Position numbers and translations under genes: made by a program. From DATBMY01 sp036554605 (GTDB lineage Bacteria > Acidobacteriota > Blastocatellia > UBA7656), in contig DATBMY010000251.1 of assembly GCA_036554605.1 (NCBI GenBank), positions 1 to 25,915 on the forward strand: 25,915 nucleotides of DNA, written 5' to 3'. Below the pieces are notes generated by a model that made no database searches, was not told the origin of the DNA, and worked only from the letters and a program-made list of their open reading frames with translations. Each line of letters starts with the position of its first letter. The stretch's first letter is position 1. This document shows positions 1-8,109 of the stretch, one piece after another.

Positions 1-2498
1 CAGGTGGCCTGTCTCTTGGCCAGAGCGCGGGAGGCACCGTTCCGGCGTTCAGCGCCCTTGGCACGACCAGCAACCTCGTTTCAGTTGACGCGTTAGAGGA
101 GTTTCAGATACTGACTTCTACATACGCGCCGGAGTTTGGTCGCACGCCCGGCGCACAGGTTTCTTTATTAACGCGTTCTGGCACAAACGAATTTCATGGC
201 ACCGTCTTTAACTACTTTCGCAACGACGCGCTGGATGCCAACAATTGGTTTGCCAATAGTAGAGGACTTAATAAGCCTGCGCTGCGCCAGAATGATTTCG
301 GCGGCGTGCTGGGCGGCCCCATCGTTAAGGACCAATCATTCTTCTTCTTTTCGTTCGAGGGACTGCGCCTTCGCCTCCCGCAGGTAGGCATCAGCCAAGT
401 GCCTTCATTGAGCCTGCGACATAGTGCTCCACCGCAGATTCAACCATTCCTGAAGGCCTTCCCGGTTCCCAACGGAAGTGAGCTTGATGGCGGCTTTTCA
501 GAATTCAGCGCCAGCTACTCAGATCCATCAAGCCTTGACGTGGTTAGCATTCGAGTAGATCAAACTATTGGCTCCAACACGACAGTATTCGGAAGGTATA
601 ATCATGCTCCGTCAGAGACTGTTTTCAGGGACCCGGAGCTTAGCTTAAACAACGTCGGCTCAAACCCATTCAGGACTCAGACTCTCACGCTGGGCTTAAC
701 ACATGCCGTCACGCCGAATATCAGCAATGACTTTCGGATCAACTACAGCAGGGCGAGCGCCGGCACGAGATTCGTGCTTGATGATTTCGGCGGGGCAATC
801 CCTCCCGCGGATTCGGTCATTTTCCCTTCGTTCGTTGAGAGTCGAGAGGCCATTTTTCAACTCTCGCTACCGGGTGCAGCTTACATCATCGGCAAGAACG
901 CGGATAACCTTCAGCGCCAGATCAATGTGGTCAATAGCTTATCCGTGCTTGCCGGCACTCATCAGTTCAAATTCGGGTTCGATTATCGAAGGCTCACTCC
1001 CATCTCTGATTTACCAAAGTACTCGCAGGTAGTAAGTTTCTTCGGCCTGAACGAGTTTGTGTCACGAATTGCGCCTTTTGTTGATATCAGCGCAACGTTT
1101 GGCCGGGCCTTCCCTCAATTCACTAACCTATCTGCCTACGCGCAGGACAGCTGGAAGGCGACGCCACGGCTGGCAGTGACGTATGGCTTGCGGTGGGAAT
1201 ATAATCCGGCCCCGAAAGAGAAGAATGGGAATGGCCCGTTTACCGTTATTGGCCTGGATAATCCGGCCACTATGATCCTGGCTCCTAAAGGCACGCCCCT
1301 CTATCGGGCATCCCACAAGAACTTCGCGCCGAGATTCGGCATAGCATACCACCTATTTCAGGCGACGTGGTTTGGGACCATGCTGCGCGGTGGTATAGGC
1401 CTTTTCTATGATCTTGGCACCGGTCCGGCCGGAAGAGCCATATCCCCCTTGGGTTCGGGCGCGGGCTTGGTCGACGCCCGCTTCCCACTGACAGACGAGG
1501 AGGCACGGCCGCCGGCGTTCAGCTTCAGCCCTCCCTATGATCTGTTCGCGTATGACCCTAATATAGAGCTGCCGAAGACGTATCAATGGAACGTTACGGT
1601 AGAGCAATCACTCGGCTCTAACCAGGCAGTATCATTCGCCTACGTAGGCGCAGCAGGGCGCGACTTAATGCGCCTTGAAGAACTCAGGAGTCTCAATATC
1701 GTCAATCCGGATTTCCGCAGACTGGTAGTCGTAAGAAACGCAGCGACGTCAGACTACAATGCGCTTCAGACGAGATTTCACCGCCGATTGTCTGGTGGAC
1801 TACAGGCAATGGCATCATATACGTGGTCGCACTCGATTGATTCTGCTTCAACCGAGAGCGGGTTCAATGTGCCCGGAGCCAGGATAAGACCTGACCTCAA
1901 CCGCGGGCCGTCCGACTTTGACGTGCGCCATTCTTTTTCAGGGGCGGTGACTTACGAGTTGCCTAATTTAGGCATAGCTAGACTGGCAATGCCAATACTG
2001 CGCGACTGGTCTGTTGATGCCATCTTCAGGGCGCGATCGGCCACGCCGGTGAATGTGATTGTGAGCAGGCCGCTCTTCGGCGTGCCTGTTGTTCAGCGCC
2101 CCGACCTGGTTCCCGGCGTTCCACTCTACCTGGATGACCCCGCAGCGGCAGGCGGCCGGCGCATAAATCGGTCCGCATTCGCCCTGCCACCGCCCAACCA
2201 GCAAGGCACACTGAGCCGGAACGCCTTGCGAGGATTTCGTGCATCTCAGTTAGATTTGGCACTACGCCGGAGATTTAACTTCGGAGAGCGGCTGAATCTG
2301 CAATTCAGGGCTGATTTCTTCAATATTTTGAATCACCCCAATTTTGCTGATCCCCACCCTCTCTATAACGATGTAAACTTCTTCGGGCAGTCACTGCAGA
2401 CGCTTGGCCAGAGCCTAGCACAAGGAGCGGGACTCAATCCGCTTTATCAAATCGGTGGTCCACGCTCTATTCAACTCGCCTTGAAGCTTCAATATTAG
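1..2498 (+). CDS. Oar-like TonB-dependent outer-membrane receptor (5' truncated)
   Basis: The reading frame is open from the left window edge (first full codon at position 3) to TAG at 2496-2498, so the N-terminus lies outside the window. The visible part begins inside the plug domain: VDALEEFQILTSTYAPEFGR, then RTPGAQVSLLTRSGTNEFHG and FRNDALDANNWF, which are typical of the carboxypeptidase-regulatory/Oar branch of TonB-dependent receptors. A long beta-barrel follows, with repeated aromatic strand motifs (LSAYAQDSWKATPRLAVTYG, YNALQTRFHRRLSGGLQAMA, and a C-terminal strand ending LALKLQY). The protein should sit in the outer membrane; its ligand cannot be told from the sequence. Receptors of this type are abundant in Acidobacteriota and usually start with a CarboxypepD_reg-like domain, here missing because of the window edge. 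No clear terminator follows. The family call is secure; the substrate is unknown. Confidence 0.93.
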   Translation, partial: GGLSLGQSAGGTVPAFSALGTTSNLVSVDALEEFQILTSTYAPEFGRTPGAQVSLLTRSGTNEFHGTVFNYFRNDALDANNWFANSRGLNKPALRQNDFGGVLGGPIVKDQSFFFFSFEGLRLRLPQVGISQVPSLSLRHSAPPQIQPFLKAFPVPNGSELDGGFSEFSASYSDPSSLDVVSIRVDQTIGSNTTVFGRYNHAPSETVFRDPELSLNNVGSNPFRTQTLTLGLTHAVTPNISNDFRINYSRASAGTRFVLDDFGGAIPPADSVIFPSFVESREAIFQLSLPGAAYIIGKNADNLQRQINVVNSLSVLAGTHQFKFGFDYRRLTPISDLPKYSQVVSFFGLNEFVSRIAPFVDISATFGRAFPQFTNLSAYAQDSWKATPRLAVTYGLRWEYNPAPKEKNGNGPFTVIGLDNPATMILAPKGTPLYRASHKNFAPRFGIAYHLFQATWFGTMLRGGIGLFYDLGTGPAGRAISPLGSGAGLVDARFPLTDEEARPPAFSFSPPYDLFAYDPNIELPKTYQWNVTVEQSLGSNQAVSFAYVGAAGRDLMRLEELRSLNIVNPDFRRLVVVRNAATSDYNALQTRFHRRLSGGLQAMASYTWSHSIDSASTESGFNVPGARIRPDLNRGPSDFDVRHSFSGAVTYELPNLGIARLAMPILRDWSVDAIFRARSATPVNVIVSRPLFGVPVVQRPDLVPGVPLYLDDPAAAGGRRINRSAFALPPPNQQGTLSRNALRGFRASQLDLALRRRFNFGERLNLQFRADFFNILNHPNFADPHPLYNDVNFFGQSLQTLGQSLAQGAGLNPLYQIGGPRSIQLALKLQY

Positions 2499-2588
2499 AG
2501 TCGCAGGGAACAATCGGTTAGAGTCTTTTGAATAGAGCACGGGATTGTCGGGTCATCGATTCAACTGAAGCCGCATGAGCTCAAAATG

Positions 2589-2610
2589 AAAAGGCCACCT
2601 TGCGGCGGCC
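2589..2610 (-). terminator. Rho-independent terminator of the initiator tRNA gene
   Basis: On the minus strand, GGCCGCC-GCAA-GGTGGCC forms a 7-bp stem (one G-T pair) with a four-base loop, followed at once by TTTT. It begins only 7 bases past the encoded CCA end of the tRNA, so it fits as its terminator. Confidence 0.75.
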
Positions 2611-2612
2611 TC

Positions 2613-2694
<82 letters not shown>

Positions 2695-2708
2695 TTAAAT
2701 GAAGGTTC

Positions 2709-2738
2709 AGTATAGCCCTCGTTAATTCCTTGTGTCAA
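2709..2738 (-). promoter_or_regulatory. Sigma-70 promoter for the initiator tRNA
   Basis: Minus strand: perfect -35 TTGACA (2733-2738) and -10 TATACT (2709-2714), separated by 18 bp. The expected start lies a few bases before the tRNA 5' end at 2694. The near-consensus boxes suit a strongly expressed stable RNA. Confidence 0.85.
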
Positions 2739-2819
2739 CCTTGGCAGCCCTTACCTCTCGATCTCCTCCGATTTACTCTTTACATGATGTACTCAATCAA
2801 GTCGATGCGGTTGACATTC

Positions 2820-2870
2820 TTGTCTCGTTTCGTTTCATGCGATTATGCGGATGCTTCATTTGTCTCGTTT
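2820..2870 (+). repeat. Direct repeat TTGTCTCGTTT, candidate activator sites
   Basis: The 11-mer TTGTCTCGTTT occurs at 2820-2830 and again at 2860-2870, exactly 40 bp apart (about four helical turns). Both copies lie upstream of the sigma-54 promoter at 2887-2902, at roughly -88 and -48 from the expected start. The spacing suggests two binding sites on one DNA face. Which protein binds is not known; the sigma-54 activator encoded at 4689-6059 is the nearest candidate. Confidence 0.4.
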
Positions 2871-2886
2871 TTTGCTCTGTCACAGG

Positions 2887-2902
2887 TGGCATACTGGTTG
2901 CT
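2887..2902 (+). promoter_or_regulatory. Sigma-54 (-24/-12) promoter
   Basis: TGGCATACTGGTTGCT matches the sigma-54 consensus TGGCACGNNNNTTGCW: GG at -24, GC at -12, the correct 10 bases between the two dinucleotides, and TTGC intact. The predicted start is near 2913, giving a leader of about 63 nt before the TTG start at 2976. The next genes include an NtrC-type sigma-54 activator, which supports the call. Confidence 0.78.
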
Positions 2903-2975
2903 TTTAGTACTGTGATGTACTATTTGTTGCCTGGTCTGTCACGAAAAAGATTCTACCTAAAAGGAGGGTTTAGCC

Positions 2976-4037
2976 TTGCACAGGATTAAAAAGATCCGCC
3001 TGGCGGCCATTGTGTCGCTTGCCATGTTGCTAAACTTCGTCACACCAATACTGGCCGGTCAAATAAGCCCGACGTCGGCAGCGGCAATGGCTGCGCTTCC
3101 ACAATTCGGTTCCGGTCAGGAGATCTATTCATCGTTTGAATCGGTGAGGTCCGCGCAGATGGCTTTGAGAGATCGCGGTTATTACAATGGCCCGATCAAC
3201 GGCCAGATGACTGCCGCAACTCGCGACGCCATTCGCCGGTTTCAGCGCGATCAAAACCTCGCCGTTACCGGAGATATTAATCTTGCCACCGCCCGCGCGC
3301 TCGGCCTTGTCGGCGACGGCGGGGCTCAAACGGTCGCCGTTGACATTGTAAATGCTCAAGCCCAGCGCGTTGACCGCGATTCGATTCGTGTGTTCGGCAT
3401 CGCTCGAACAAATACTGGAGGCTGGCGGGTGGTTATAAATCATTTCTCGAGTGGGAACATTCTCCATGTATATGTTCGCGGCGTGCCTCCGCGCTTTCCA
3501 TCGTCGCAGGCAGTCACCGAGCTGCGTTTTGATGAAACTTTTCGCAATCTCGGCCGTGTGGACCGGGTAGTCATCCACGGGGCGGAAAGAGATATAGAGG
3601 TAGATTTGCAGACGGGTGGCGGCGGTCCGGGATCCGGCACGAACACGGGGAATACTCGCCAGATTCTTCTATATGCCACGCGGCTGCTGCAAGACTACCA
3701 GCGCGACCTCGGGATACGCGTCGGACGCGGGCAGACTATCTTTGACACGCGGCGTAATCTCAGACAGAACGAAGTCGAGTTGCTCTCACAGCTTAGCTGT
3801 CTGCGAGCCGCCGCCGATGTCTATAACGATCTTGTCAATGCCAAGATAAACGACCTGGAGGCCCTCAGGGGCGGAGCCGATGCCTTGTTGCGACAGGTAA
3901 GGCTGACGAACCGGTTAATGAAGAGGAGCAATCTCAATCTCTCATCCGTCTTCATGAATGACTGGGAATCGTTTCGCTCCGAGCTGAGGACAATCAATAT
4001 CACGGACATTGACCTGGAGCGCGACATAGACCGTTGA
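2976..4037 (+). CDS. Secreted peptidoglycan-binding-domain protein
   Basis: 353 aa. The start is a TTG at 2976, chosen because an excellent Shine-Dalgarno (AAGGAGGG, 2961-2968) lies 7 bases before it. The N-terminus MHRIKKIRL plus a hydrophobic stretch ending PILA-GQ is a signal peptide, with cleavage likely after Ala27. Residues ~57-112 form a PG_binding_1 repeat (LRDRGYYNGPINGQMTAATR, then FQRDQNLAVTGDINLATA), which in known proteins anchors to peptidoglycan. Residues ~120-210 look like a beta-rich domain I do not recognise, followed by a Gly-rich linker and a helical C-terminal part (~225-353). It is the first gene after the sigma-54 promoter and lies upstream of a signalling pair, so it may be an envelope effector or sensor of that pathway (inference). 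No catalytic motif is seen. Confidence 0.85.
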   Translation: MHRIKKIRLAAIVSLAMLLNFVTPILAGQISPTSAAAMAALPQFGSGQEIYSSFESVRSAQMALRDRGYYNGPINGQMTAATRDAIRRFQRDQNLAVTGDINLATARALGLVGDGGAQTVAVDIVNAQAQRVDRDSIRVFGIARTNTGGWRVVINHFSSGNILHVYVRGVPPRFPSSQAVTELRFDETFRNLGRVDRVVIHGAERDIEVDLQTGGGGPGSGTNTGNTRQILLYATRLLQDYQRDLGIRVGRGQTIFDTRRNLRQNEVELLSQLSCLRAAADVYNDLVNAKINDLEALRGGADALLRQVRLTNRLMKRSNLNLSSVFMNDWESFRSELRTINITDIDLERDIDR

Positions 4038-4051
4038 AGTTCATGTGGTCT

Positions 4052-4114
4052 GGCTGCGGGGCCGGGGTCTCGAGACATTAGCTAAACGGCTGCCGTCAGG
4101 ACCGCCCCGCAGCC
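4052..4114 (+). other. Structured intercistronic RNA (three-way junction)
   Basis: GGCTGCGGGGC (4052-4062) pairs perfectly with GCCCCGCAGCC (4104-4114). Inside are two further hairpins: the palindrome GTCTCGAGAC (4067-4076) and ACGG-CTG-CCGT (4086-4096). Together they make a compact three-way junction filling nearly the whole gap between the peptidoglycan-binding gene and the DHp gene, ending 6 bases before the AAGGA ribosome site. There is no T-run, so it is not a standard terminator. It could stabilise or process the message, or adjust translation of the downstream gene. Confidence 0.5.
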
Positions 4115-4134
4115 TTACAGAAGGATTTATGACC

Positions 4135-4692
4135 ATGACAGCAAGCGAAGTATCCGAAGGGATGGGCCTTGACCGCCCGGTGCTGGTTATCTGTGATAAT
4201 TCCGGCAAAGTGCTGGCGATCTCGTATGCCGGCAAGGATGAAAAAGCTCCGAGCGAAGGCGTTGCCGGCAAGCATATAGCCGATCTTTTCGGCCAGTCGT
4301 CCTCAATCACCCGCTGGGCCAGCTCGGAGATTGCCGGGGCATCTAATCAGAGAGGTTACTCTTCGGAAACGGTTCTTGACGATGGACCCGCGAGAGTCTT
4401 CGCGCAACTCGATAGCCTTGAGCGCGAAGGGGAGTCTTACGGGTTCGCGCTGCGGCTTTACCCGGCAGGCGCAAGATCGAGCCGGTTCGAGCTGAATGAA
4501 GGCGACTCGATAGTAACTCAAAAACAATGGCACGAGATCAAGAATTACATAGGCGCGCTGAAACTCTACGCCACGTTTCTGACTCGCAGAATGGAAGAGG
4601 GCGATGAGCGACAGACCGTCGAGAAGATGCTTAACGGCATCAACTTGCTTATTGATTACATAGCGAAAATCCGCAGAGGAGAAATGCAGTGA
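4135..4692 (+). CDS. PAS-like/DHp protein lacking a kinase ATPase domain
   Basis: 185 aa from ATG 4135, preferred because AAGGA at 4121-4125 is 9 bases upstream; ATG 4129 in the same frame is only 3 bases from it. Residues ~10-110 resemble a PAS-type sensory fold (RPVLVICDNSGKVLAISYAG). The C-terminus (residues ~130-180) is a histidine-kinase DHp helix pair: QWHEIKNYIGALKLYATFL, with an H-box HEIKN like that of NtrB-type kinases and His133 as the predicted phospho-acceptor. The protein then stops; no HATPase N/G boxes follow. It overlaps the next gene, an NtrC-type regulator, by 4 bases (GTGA), so the two are translationally coupled. It may be a phosphotransfer protein in the manner of Spo0B, or be phosphorylated in trans. 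The DHp call is good; the lack of an ATPase is directly visible; its role is inference. Confidence 0.75.
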   Translation: MTASEVSEGMGLDRPVLVICDNSGKVLAISYAGKDEKAPSEGVAGKHIADLFGQSSSITRWASSEIAGASNQRGYSSETVLDDGPARVFAQLDSLEREGESYGFALRLYPAGARSSRFELNEGDSIVTQKQWHEIKNYIGALKLYATFLTRRMEEGDERQTVEKMLNGINLLIDYIAKIRRGEMQ

Positions 4693-6059
4693 AAAGAAAG
4701 GGAAATATTCTTGTTATTGATGACGAGGAGCCGATACTTGATGCCCTTCGGCTCAATCTCGAGCAATCCGGCTATTCCGTCACGACGGCAAAGCTCGGCC
4801 AGGAAGGGCTGATACTCTTCGAGAACGGCGAATACGACCTTGTGCTTAGCGATCTTCAACTTCCTGACATGTCAGGCAACGAGGTGCTGCGCCGGCTCAA
4901 AGAAAAGAGCTCTACTATAGAAGTGATAATCATCACGGCTTACGGCTCCGTTTCAGACGCGGTCGAGGCGACGAAGGCCGGGGCGTTCCATTTTGTTGAA
5001 AAGCCATTCGAGTTCGACGCCCTTCAAGTGCTCATAGAACGCGCGCTCGAACGCAAGGCTCTGATCGAAGAGAGCGAAGGGCTGCGACAGACCCTCAAAC
5101 AGCGATCGACTTATGGCTCCATTGTCGGACGCTCCAAGCAGATGCAGAATATCTTCGAGATGATCGAAGCAGTCGCCAAAAGCGACGCGAACATTCTGAT
5201 CGTAGGCGAGTCGGGAACCGGCAAAGAGCTTATCGCCAACGCCATTCATTATAACTCCCACCGGGCGAAGGGACCTTTTGTTAAGGTCAACTGCGCGGCA
5301 TTGCCGAAAGAGCTGATCGAGTCGGAGTTGTTCGGCCATACGAAAGGCGCATTCACGGGGGCCGCGCGCGACAAGGAAGGATTGATCGCGCGCTCCAACG
5401 GCGGCTCGCTGCTGCTTGATGAGATAGCCGAGATGCCGCTTGAGCTGCAGCCGAAGCTGCTGCGCGCTCTACAGGAGAGAGTCTACTACAGACTTGGGAG
5501 CGAAAAACCGGTAGAGGTAGATTTCCGGCTTATCAGCTCGACGAATCGTAATCCCCCCGACGCTGTCCGCAGTGGCCTGCTAAGGGAAGATCTATACTAC
5601 CGCATCTCCACGATCACCATAGAGGTCCCGCCGCTCAGGGAGCGCGCGGAAGATATACAGGTGCTGGCCGATCACTTTCTCAAAACCTTTGCCCAAAAAT
5701 ACAACCGCCCCCTGCAGGGCTTCTCTCAGTCTGCCACGCAGGTTATGTATAACTATCACTGGCCGGGGAACGTGCGTGAGCTTGAGTCGGCAATCGAGCG
5801 GGCCGTGCTGCTGTCGAAAGGTGATCGCATCGAAGCAAGCGACCTTCCGTTTTCCGCCACTGAAACGCCTCAGGCGGCAAATAATAACGAGTTCCACGTG
5901 CCGCCCAACATGAAGCTTGAAGATATCGAGCGCGAGGTAATATACCAGACCCTTCAACGAACCAAGGGCAATAAACAGGCGGCCGCAACGGCTCTCGGAA
6001 TATATCGCCCAAGGCTCTATAGCAAGATCAGGAAATACAACCTCACGGATTTTATGTAG
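4689..6059 (+). CDS. NtrC-family sigma-54-dependent response regulator
   Basis: 456 aa from GTG 4689, with AGGAG (4677-4681) 7 bases upstream. The receiver domain (~5-120) has the acidic pair Asp11/Asp12, phospho-acceptor Asp55, Thr83 and Lys105. The AAA+ domain (~145-380) has Walker A GESGTGKE (173-180), the sigma-54-contacting GAFTGA loop (220-225), a Walker B LLLDEIAEMP and the arginine-finger region. The C-terminus (~415-456) is a Fis-type helix-turn-helix (GNKQAAATALGIYRPRLYSK). All domains look intact, so it should drive sigma-54 transcription when phosphorylated. It overlaps the DHp gene by 4 bases, and the sigma-54 promoter at 2887 is the obvious candidate target (autoregulation, inferred). 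Confidence 0.95.
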   Translation: MKRKGNILVIDDEEPILDALRLNLEQSGYSVTTAKLGQEGLILFENGEYDLVLSDLQLPDMSGNEVLRRLKEKSSTIEVIIITAYGSVSDAVEATKAGAFHFVEKPFEFDALQVLIERALERKALIEESEGLRQTLKQRSTYGSIVGRSKQMQNIFEMIEAVAKSDANILIVGESGTGKELIANAIHYNSHRAKGPFVKVNCAALPKELIESELFGHTKGAFTGAARDKEGLIARSNGGSLLLDEIAEMPLELQPKLLRALQERVYYRLGSEKPVEVDFRLISSTNRNPPDAVRSGLLREDLYYRISTITIEVPPLRERAEDIQVLADHFLKTFAQKYNRPLQGFSQSATQVMYNYHWPGNVRELESAIERAVLLSKGDRIEASDLPFSATETPQAANNNEFHVPPNMKLEDIEREVIYQTLQRTKGNKQAAATALGIYRPRLYSKIRKYNLTDFM

Positions 6060-6136
6060 GAGGCTACGGCGGAACACCGTATGTGCTGATAAAAAGATAG
6101 GGTCTTGACCCGCGGATCACTGATGGAAGGGAGCGT

Positions 6137-7975
6137 ATGAATTATTGTCCTGAATGTCGCCGGGCCGTCTCGGATTCCGACAAGGACTGCCCCGCCTGCG
6201 GCGCAAGGCTCGGACGCCGGGGCGACGGGCTTATAGGGTCTCAGATCGCCGGGAAATATCTTATTGAGGATCACCTCGGCTCAGGCGGTATGTGCGACGT
6301 GTATCGCGCGCGGCATGCGACCATGGGAAAGCAGGTCGCTGTAAAGCTCTTAAAGAGCGAGCTCGCCGCCGACCCGATCGTTGCTCGACGATTCGAGCAG
6401 GAGGCCATGGCCGCCAGCCGCATACATCATCCCCACGCCATCAGCGTCATCGATTACGGGCAATCAGAAGGCCATCTGCCCTTTATAGTGATGGAGCTCG
6501 TTAAGGGCAAAACGCTTGGCGAACTCCTGCGCGCCCAGGGCGCTTTCTCGGTCGAGCGAGCGGCCAGCATCCTGCGCCAGATATGCGGCGCGCTTGACGC
6601 CGCGCATCAGGTAGGCGTCGTTCATCGCGATATCAAACCCGATAATATAATCATCGGCGAGTATGATGGCCGCGACTGGGTAGAGGTAGTCGATTTCGGC
6701 GTGGCGAAGATTCAAGAGGACATGAACCGGCGATCATCGCTCACGGGCGCAAACGTAATTGTCGGCACGCCGCGCTATATGTCGCCCGAACAGTGCAATG
6801 AGGCCCCGGTCGATGCTCGCAGCGACATCTATTCGCTCGGCGTGGTGCTTTACGAAATGCTATCCGGCGAAGCTCCTTTCCAGGGAGACTCTTCGACCCG
6901 GCTCCTCGTCGCCCATGCTTCGGAGCCGCCCGCGCCTTTGAGGTTAAAGCGGCCGGACATCTCTCCGCGGGTCGAAGAGGTCGTTATGAGCGCGCTCTCG
7001 AAAGACCCGGCGGCTCGCCCGCAAAGCGCCGGAGAATTCTCGCGACGGTTTGAAGATGCGGCCGGGCTTTCACAGCAGGAGCGCTCGGGGGTGGCCAGGG
7101 GCGGCGCCTTTTCTCGAATCAATGTTCCTCTGGGCGACCCGAAAGAGACATCGAGCCGGACGGGCGCTGCCGGACCGGACGGGCTCGAGGATGACGCGAC
7201 GCTGGTTAGACCGCGTGCGACTTCGCCGCCCGGTCTCGCCCGCCCTCCGGCATACTCCACGCCGCGAGGATCGACTTATGCGGCGGGCGCAAGTGATTAT
7301 GGGCGGCGCGGCAACGCGGGGGTGGTCATAGGCGTAACGCTGTTATTAATAGCGGCCGCAACAGCCGCGTATCTCATCTTCGGGCAAAAGCTCTTTGGCG
7401 GCAACTCCGTAGGAGAAGAGCTTATAGAAGCCCAGAATTCCATCTCGATGGCTTATGGCAGAGTCGATTCATTACCGGAAGGGCATCCGCTCAGGTCTTA
7501 CCTTCCGAGGCTGCTCCAGTGGCAAGGAGAACTCAGAGCATTTCACGAGGCAGCAGACCCCGGCCCACAGGCGTTAGAGAAGGCCCGGCGATACGGACAA
7601 GAGGCAGAGAATATAGCCGAGCAAGCGCGCGCCGCGCTGGCCGCTATAGGACGCGAAGCTCCGGCGAATACATCACTGCCTTCAAACGCAAATTCCCAGG
7701 CGACACCTGGGAATGAGGAGGAAGGGAAGGCGGAAGGGACTTTGCCCGCACAGCCTCCGCCCGGTGAAGAGGAAGAACAGGAGCCGCCCGCGCCGGAGCC
7801 CGTCGAAGAGGAGCCTCGGCGGCCCGCGAACGCAAACAGACAGCGCCGGCCCGACCCGCCGGTTCTCGACCCTATAAAGCCCAGCAACCGGAATGGAAAC
7901 GCGAACAGACCTGTCGAGCCGCCAGCGATCAAAGAGATACAGCGACCGGACGGCAATGAAACCTTCCGCTTTTGA
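6137..7975 (+). CDS. Membrane Ser/Thr protein kinase with N-terminal zinc ribbon
   Basis: 612 aa; ATG 6137 follows GGAAGGGAG. The N-terminus has a zinc ribbon with two CxxC pairs (Cys4/Cys7, Cys18/Cys21). The Hanks-type kinase domain (~40-310) has the glycine loop GSGGMCDV (48-55), Lys70, the catalytic loop HRDIKPDN (Asp165), DFG at 186-188 and the GTPRYMSPEQ activation segment, so it should be active. A single transmembrane helix follows at ~394-416 (GVVIGVTLLLIAAATAAYLI). The last ~195 residues would be outside the membrane; they are helical, then very rich in Pro, Glu and Asn, a layout common for acidobacterial kinases. It lies 77 nt after the response regulator with no terminator seen, so it may be co-transcribed. 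Substrates are unknown; the stressosome and receptor genes nearby are only candidates. Confidence 0.93.
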   Translation: MNYCPECRRAVSDSDKDCPACGARLGRRGDGLIGSQIAGKYLIEDHLGSGGMCDVYRARHATMGKQVAVKLLKSELAADPIVARRFEQEAMAASRIHHPHAISVIDYGQSEGHLPFIVMELVKGKTLGELLRAQGAFSVERAASILRQICGALDAAHQVGVVHRDIKPDNIIIGEYDGRDWVEVVDFGVAKIQEDMNRRSSLTGANVIVGTPRYMSPEQCNEAPVDARSDIYSLGVVLYEMLSGEAPFQGDSSTRLLVAHASEPPAPLRLKRPDISPRVEEVVMSALSKDPAARPQSAGEFSRRFEDAAGLSQQERSGVARGGAFSRINVPLGDPKETSSRTGAAGPDGLEDDATLVRPRATSPPGLARPPAYSTPRGSTYAAGASDYGRRGNAGVVIGVTLLLIAAATAAYLIFGQKLFGGNSVGEELIEAQNSISMAYGRVDSLPEGHPLRSYLPRLLQWQGELRAFHEAADPGPQALEKARRYGQEAENIAEQARAALAAIGREAPANTSLPSNANSQATPGNEEEGKAEGTLPAQPPPGEEEEQEPPAPEPVEEEPRRPANANRQRRPDPPVLDPIKPSNRNGNANRPVEPPAIKEIQRPDGNETFRF

Positions 7976-8109
7976 AAACCGGCAGGATTACTGCTTTGTG
8001 ATTAAAGTTTCGGCGCTTCGCTTTAAAGCAGGCCACAATCGGTATATTATCGTCTCCCCGCTCACAGGTCCGGCAATAGCATGCTCAGCGGGTGAAGATC
8101 GCGATCGTC

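Noticed and set aside
2732..2989. Open frames of 61-85 aa upstream of the peptidoglycan-binding gene
   Set aside because: No ribosome site, composition unlike a gene, and the stretch contains the sigma-54 promoter and the tRNA promoter.
4045..4134. Upstream start for the DHp protein
   Set aside because: It would run through the three-way-junction RNA and has no ribosome site; ATG 4135 has AAGGA at 9 bases.
7991..8033. Inverted repeat CTGCTTT...AAAGCAG before the Usp gene as a terminator for the kinase
   Set aside because: The loop is long and no T-run follows; it could be chance.
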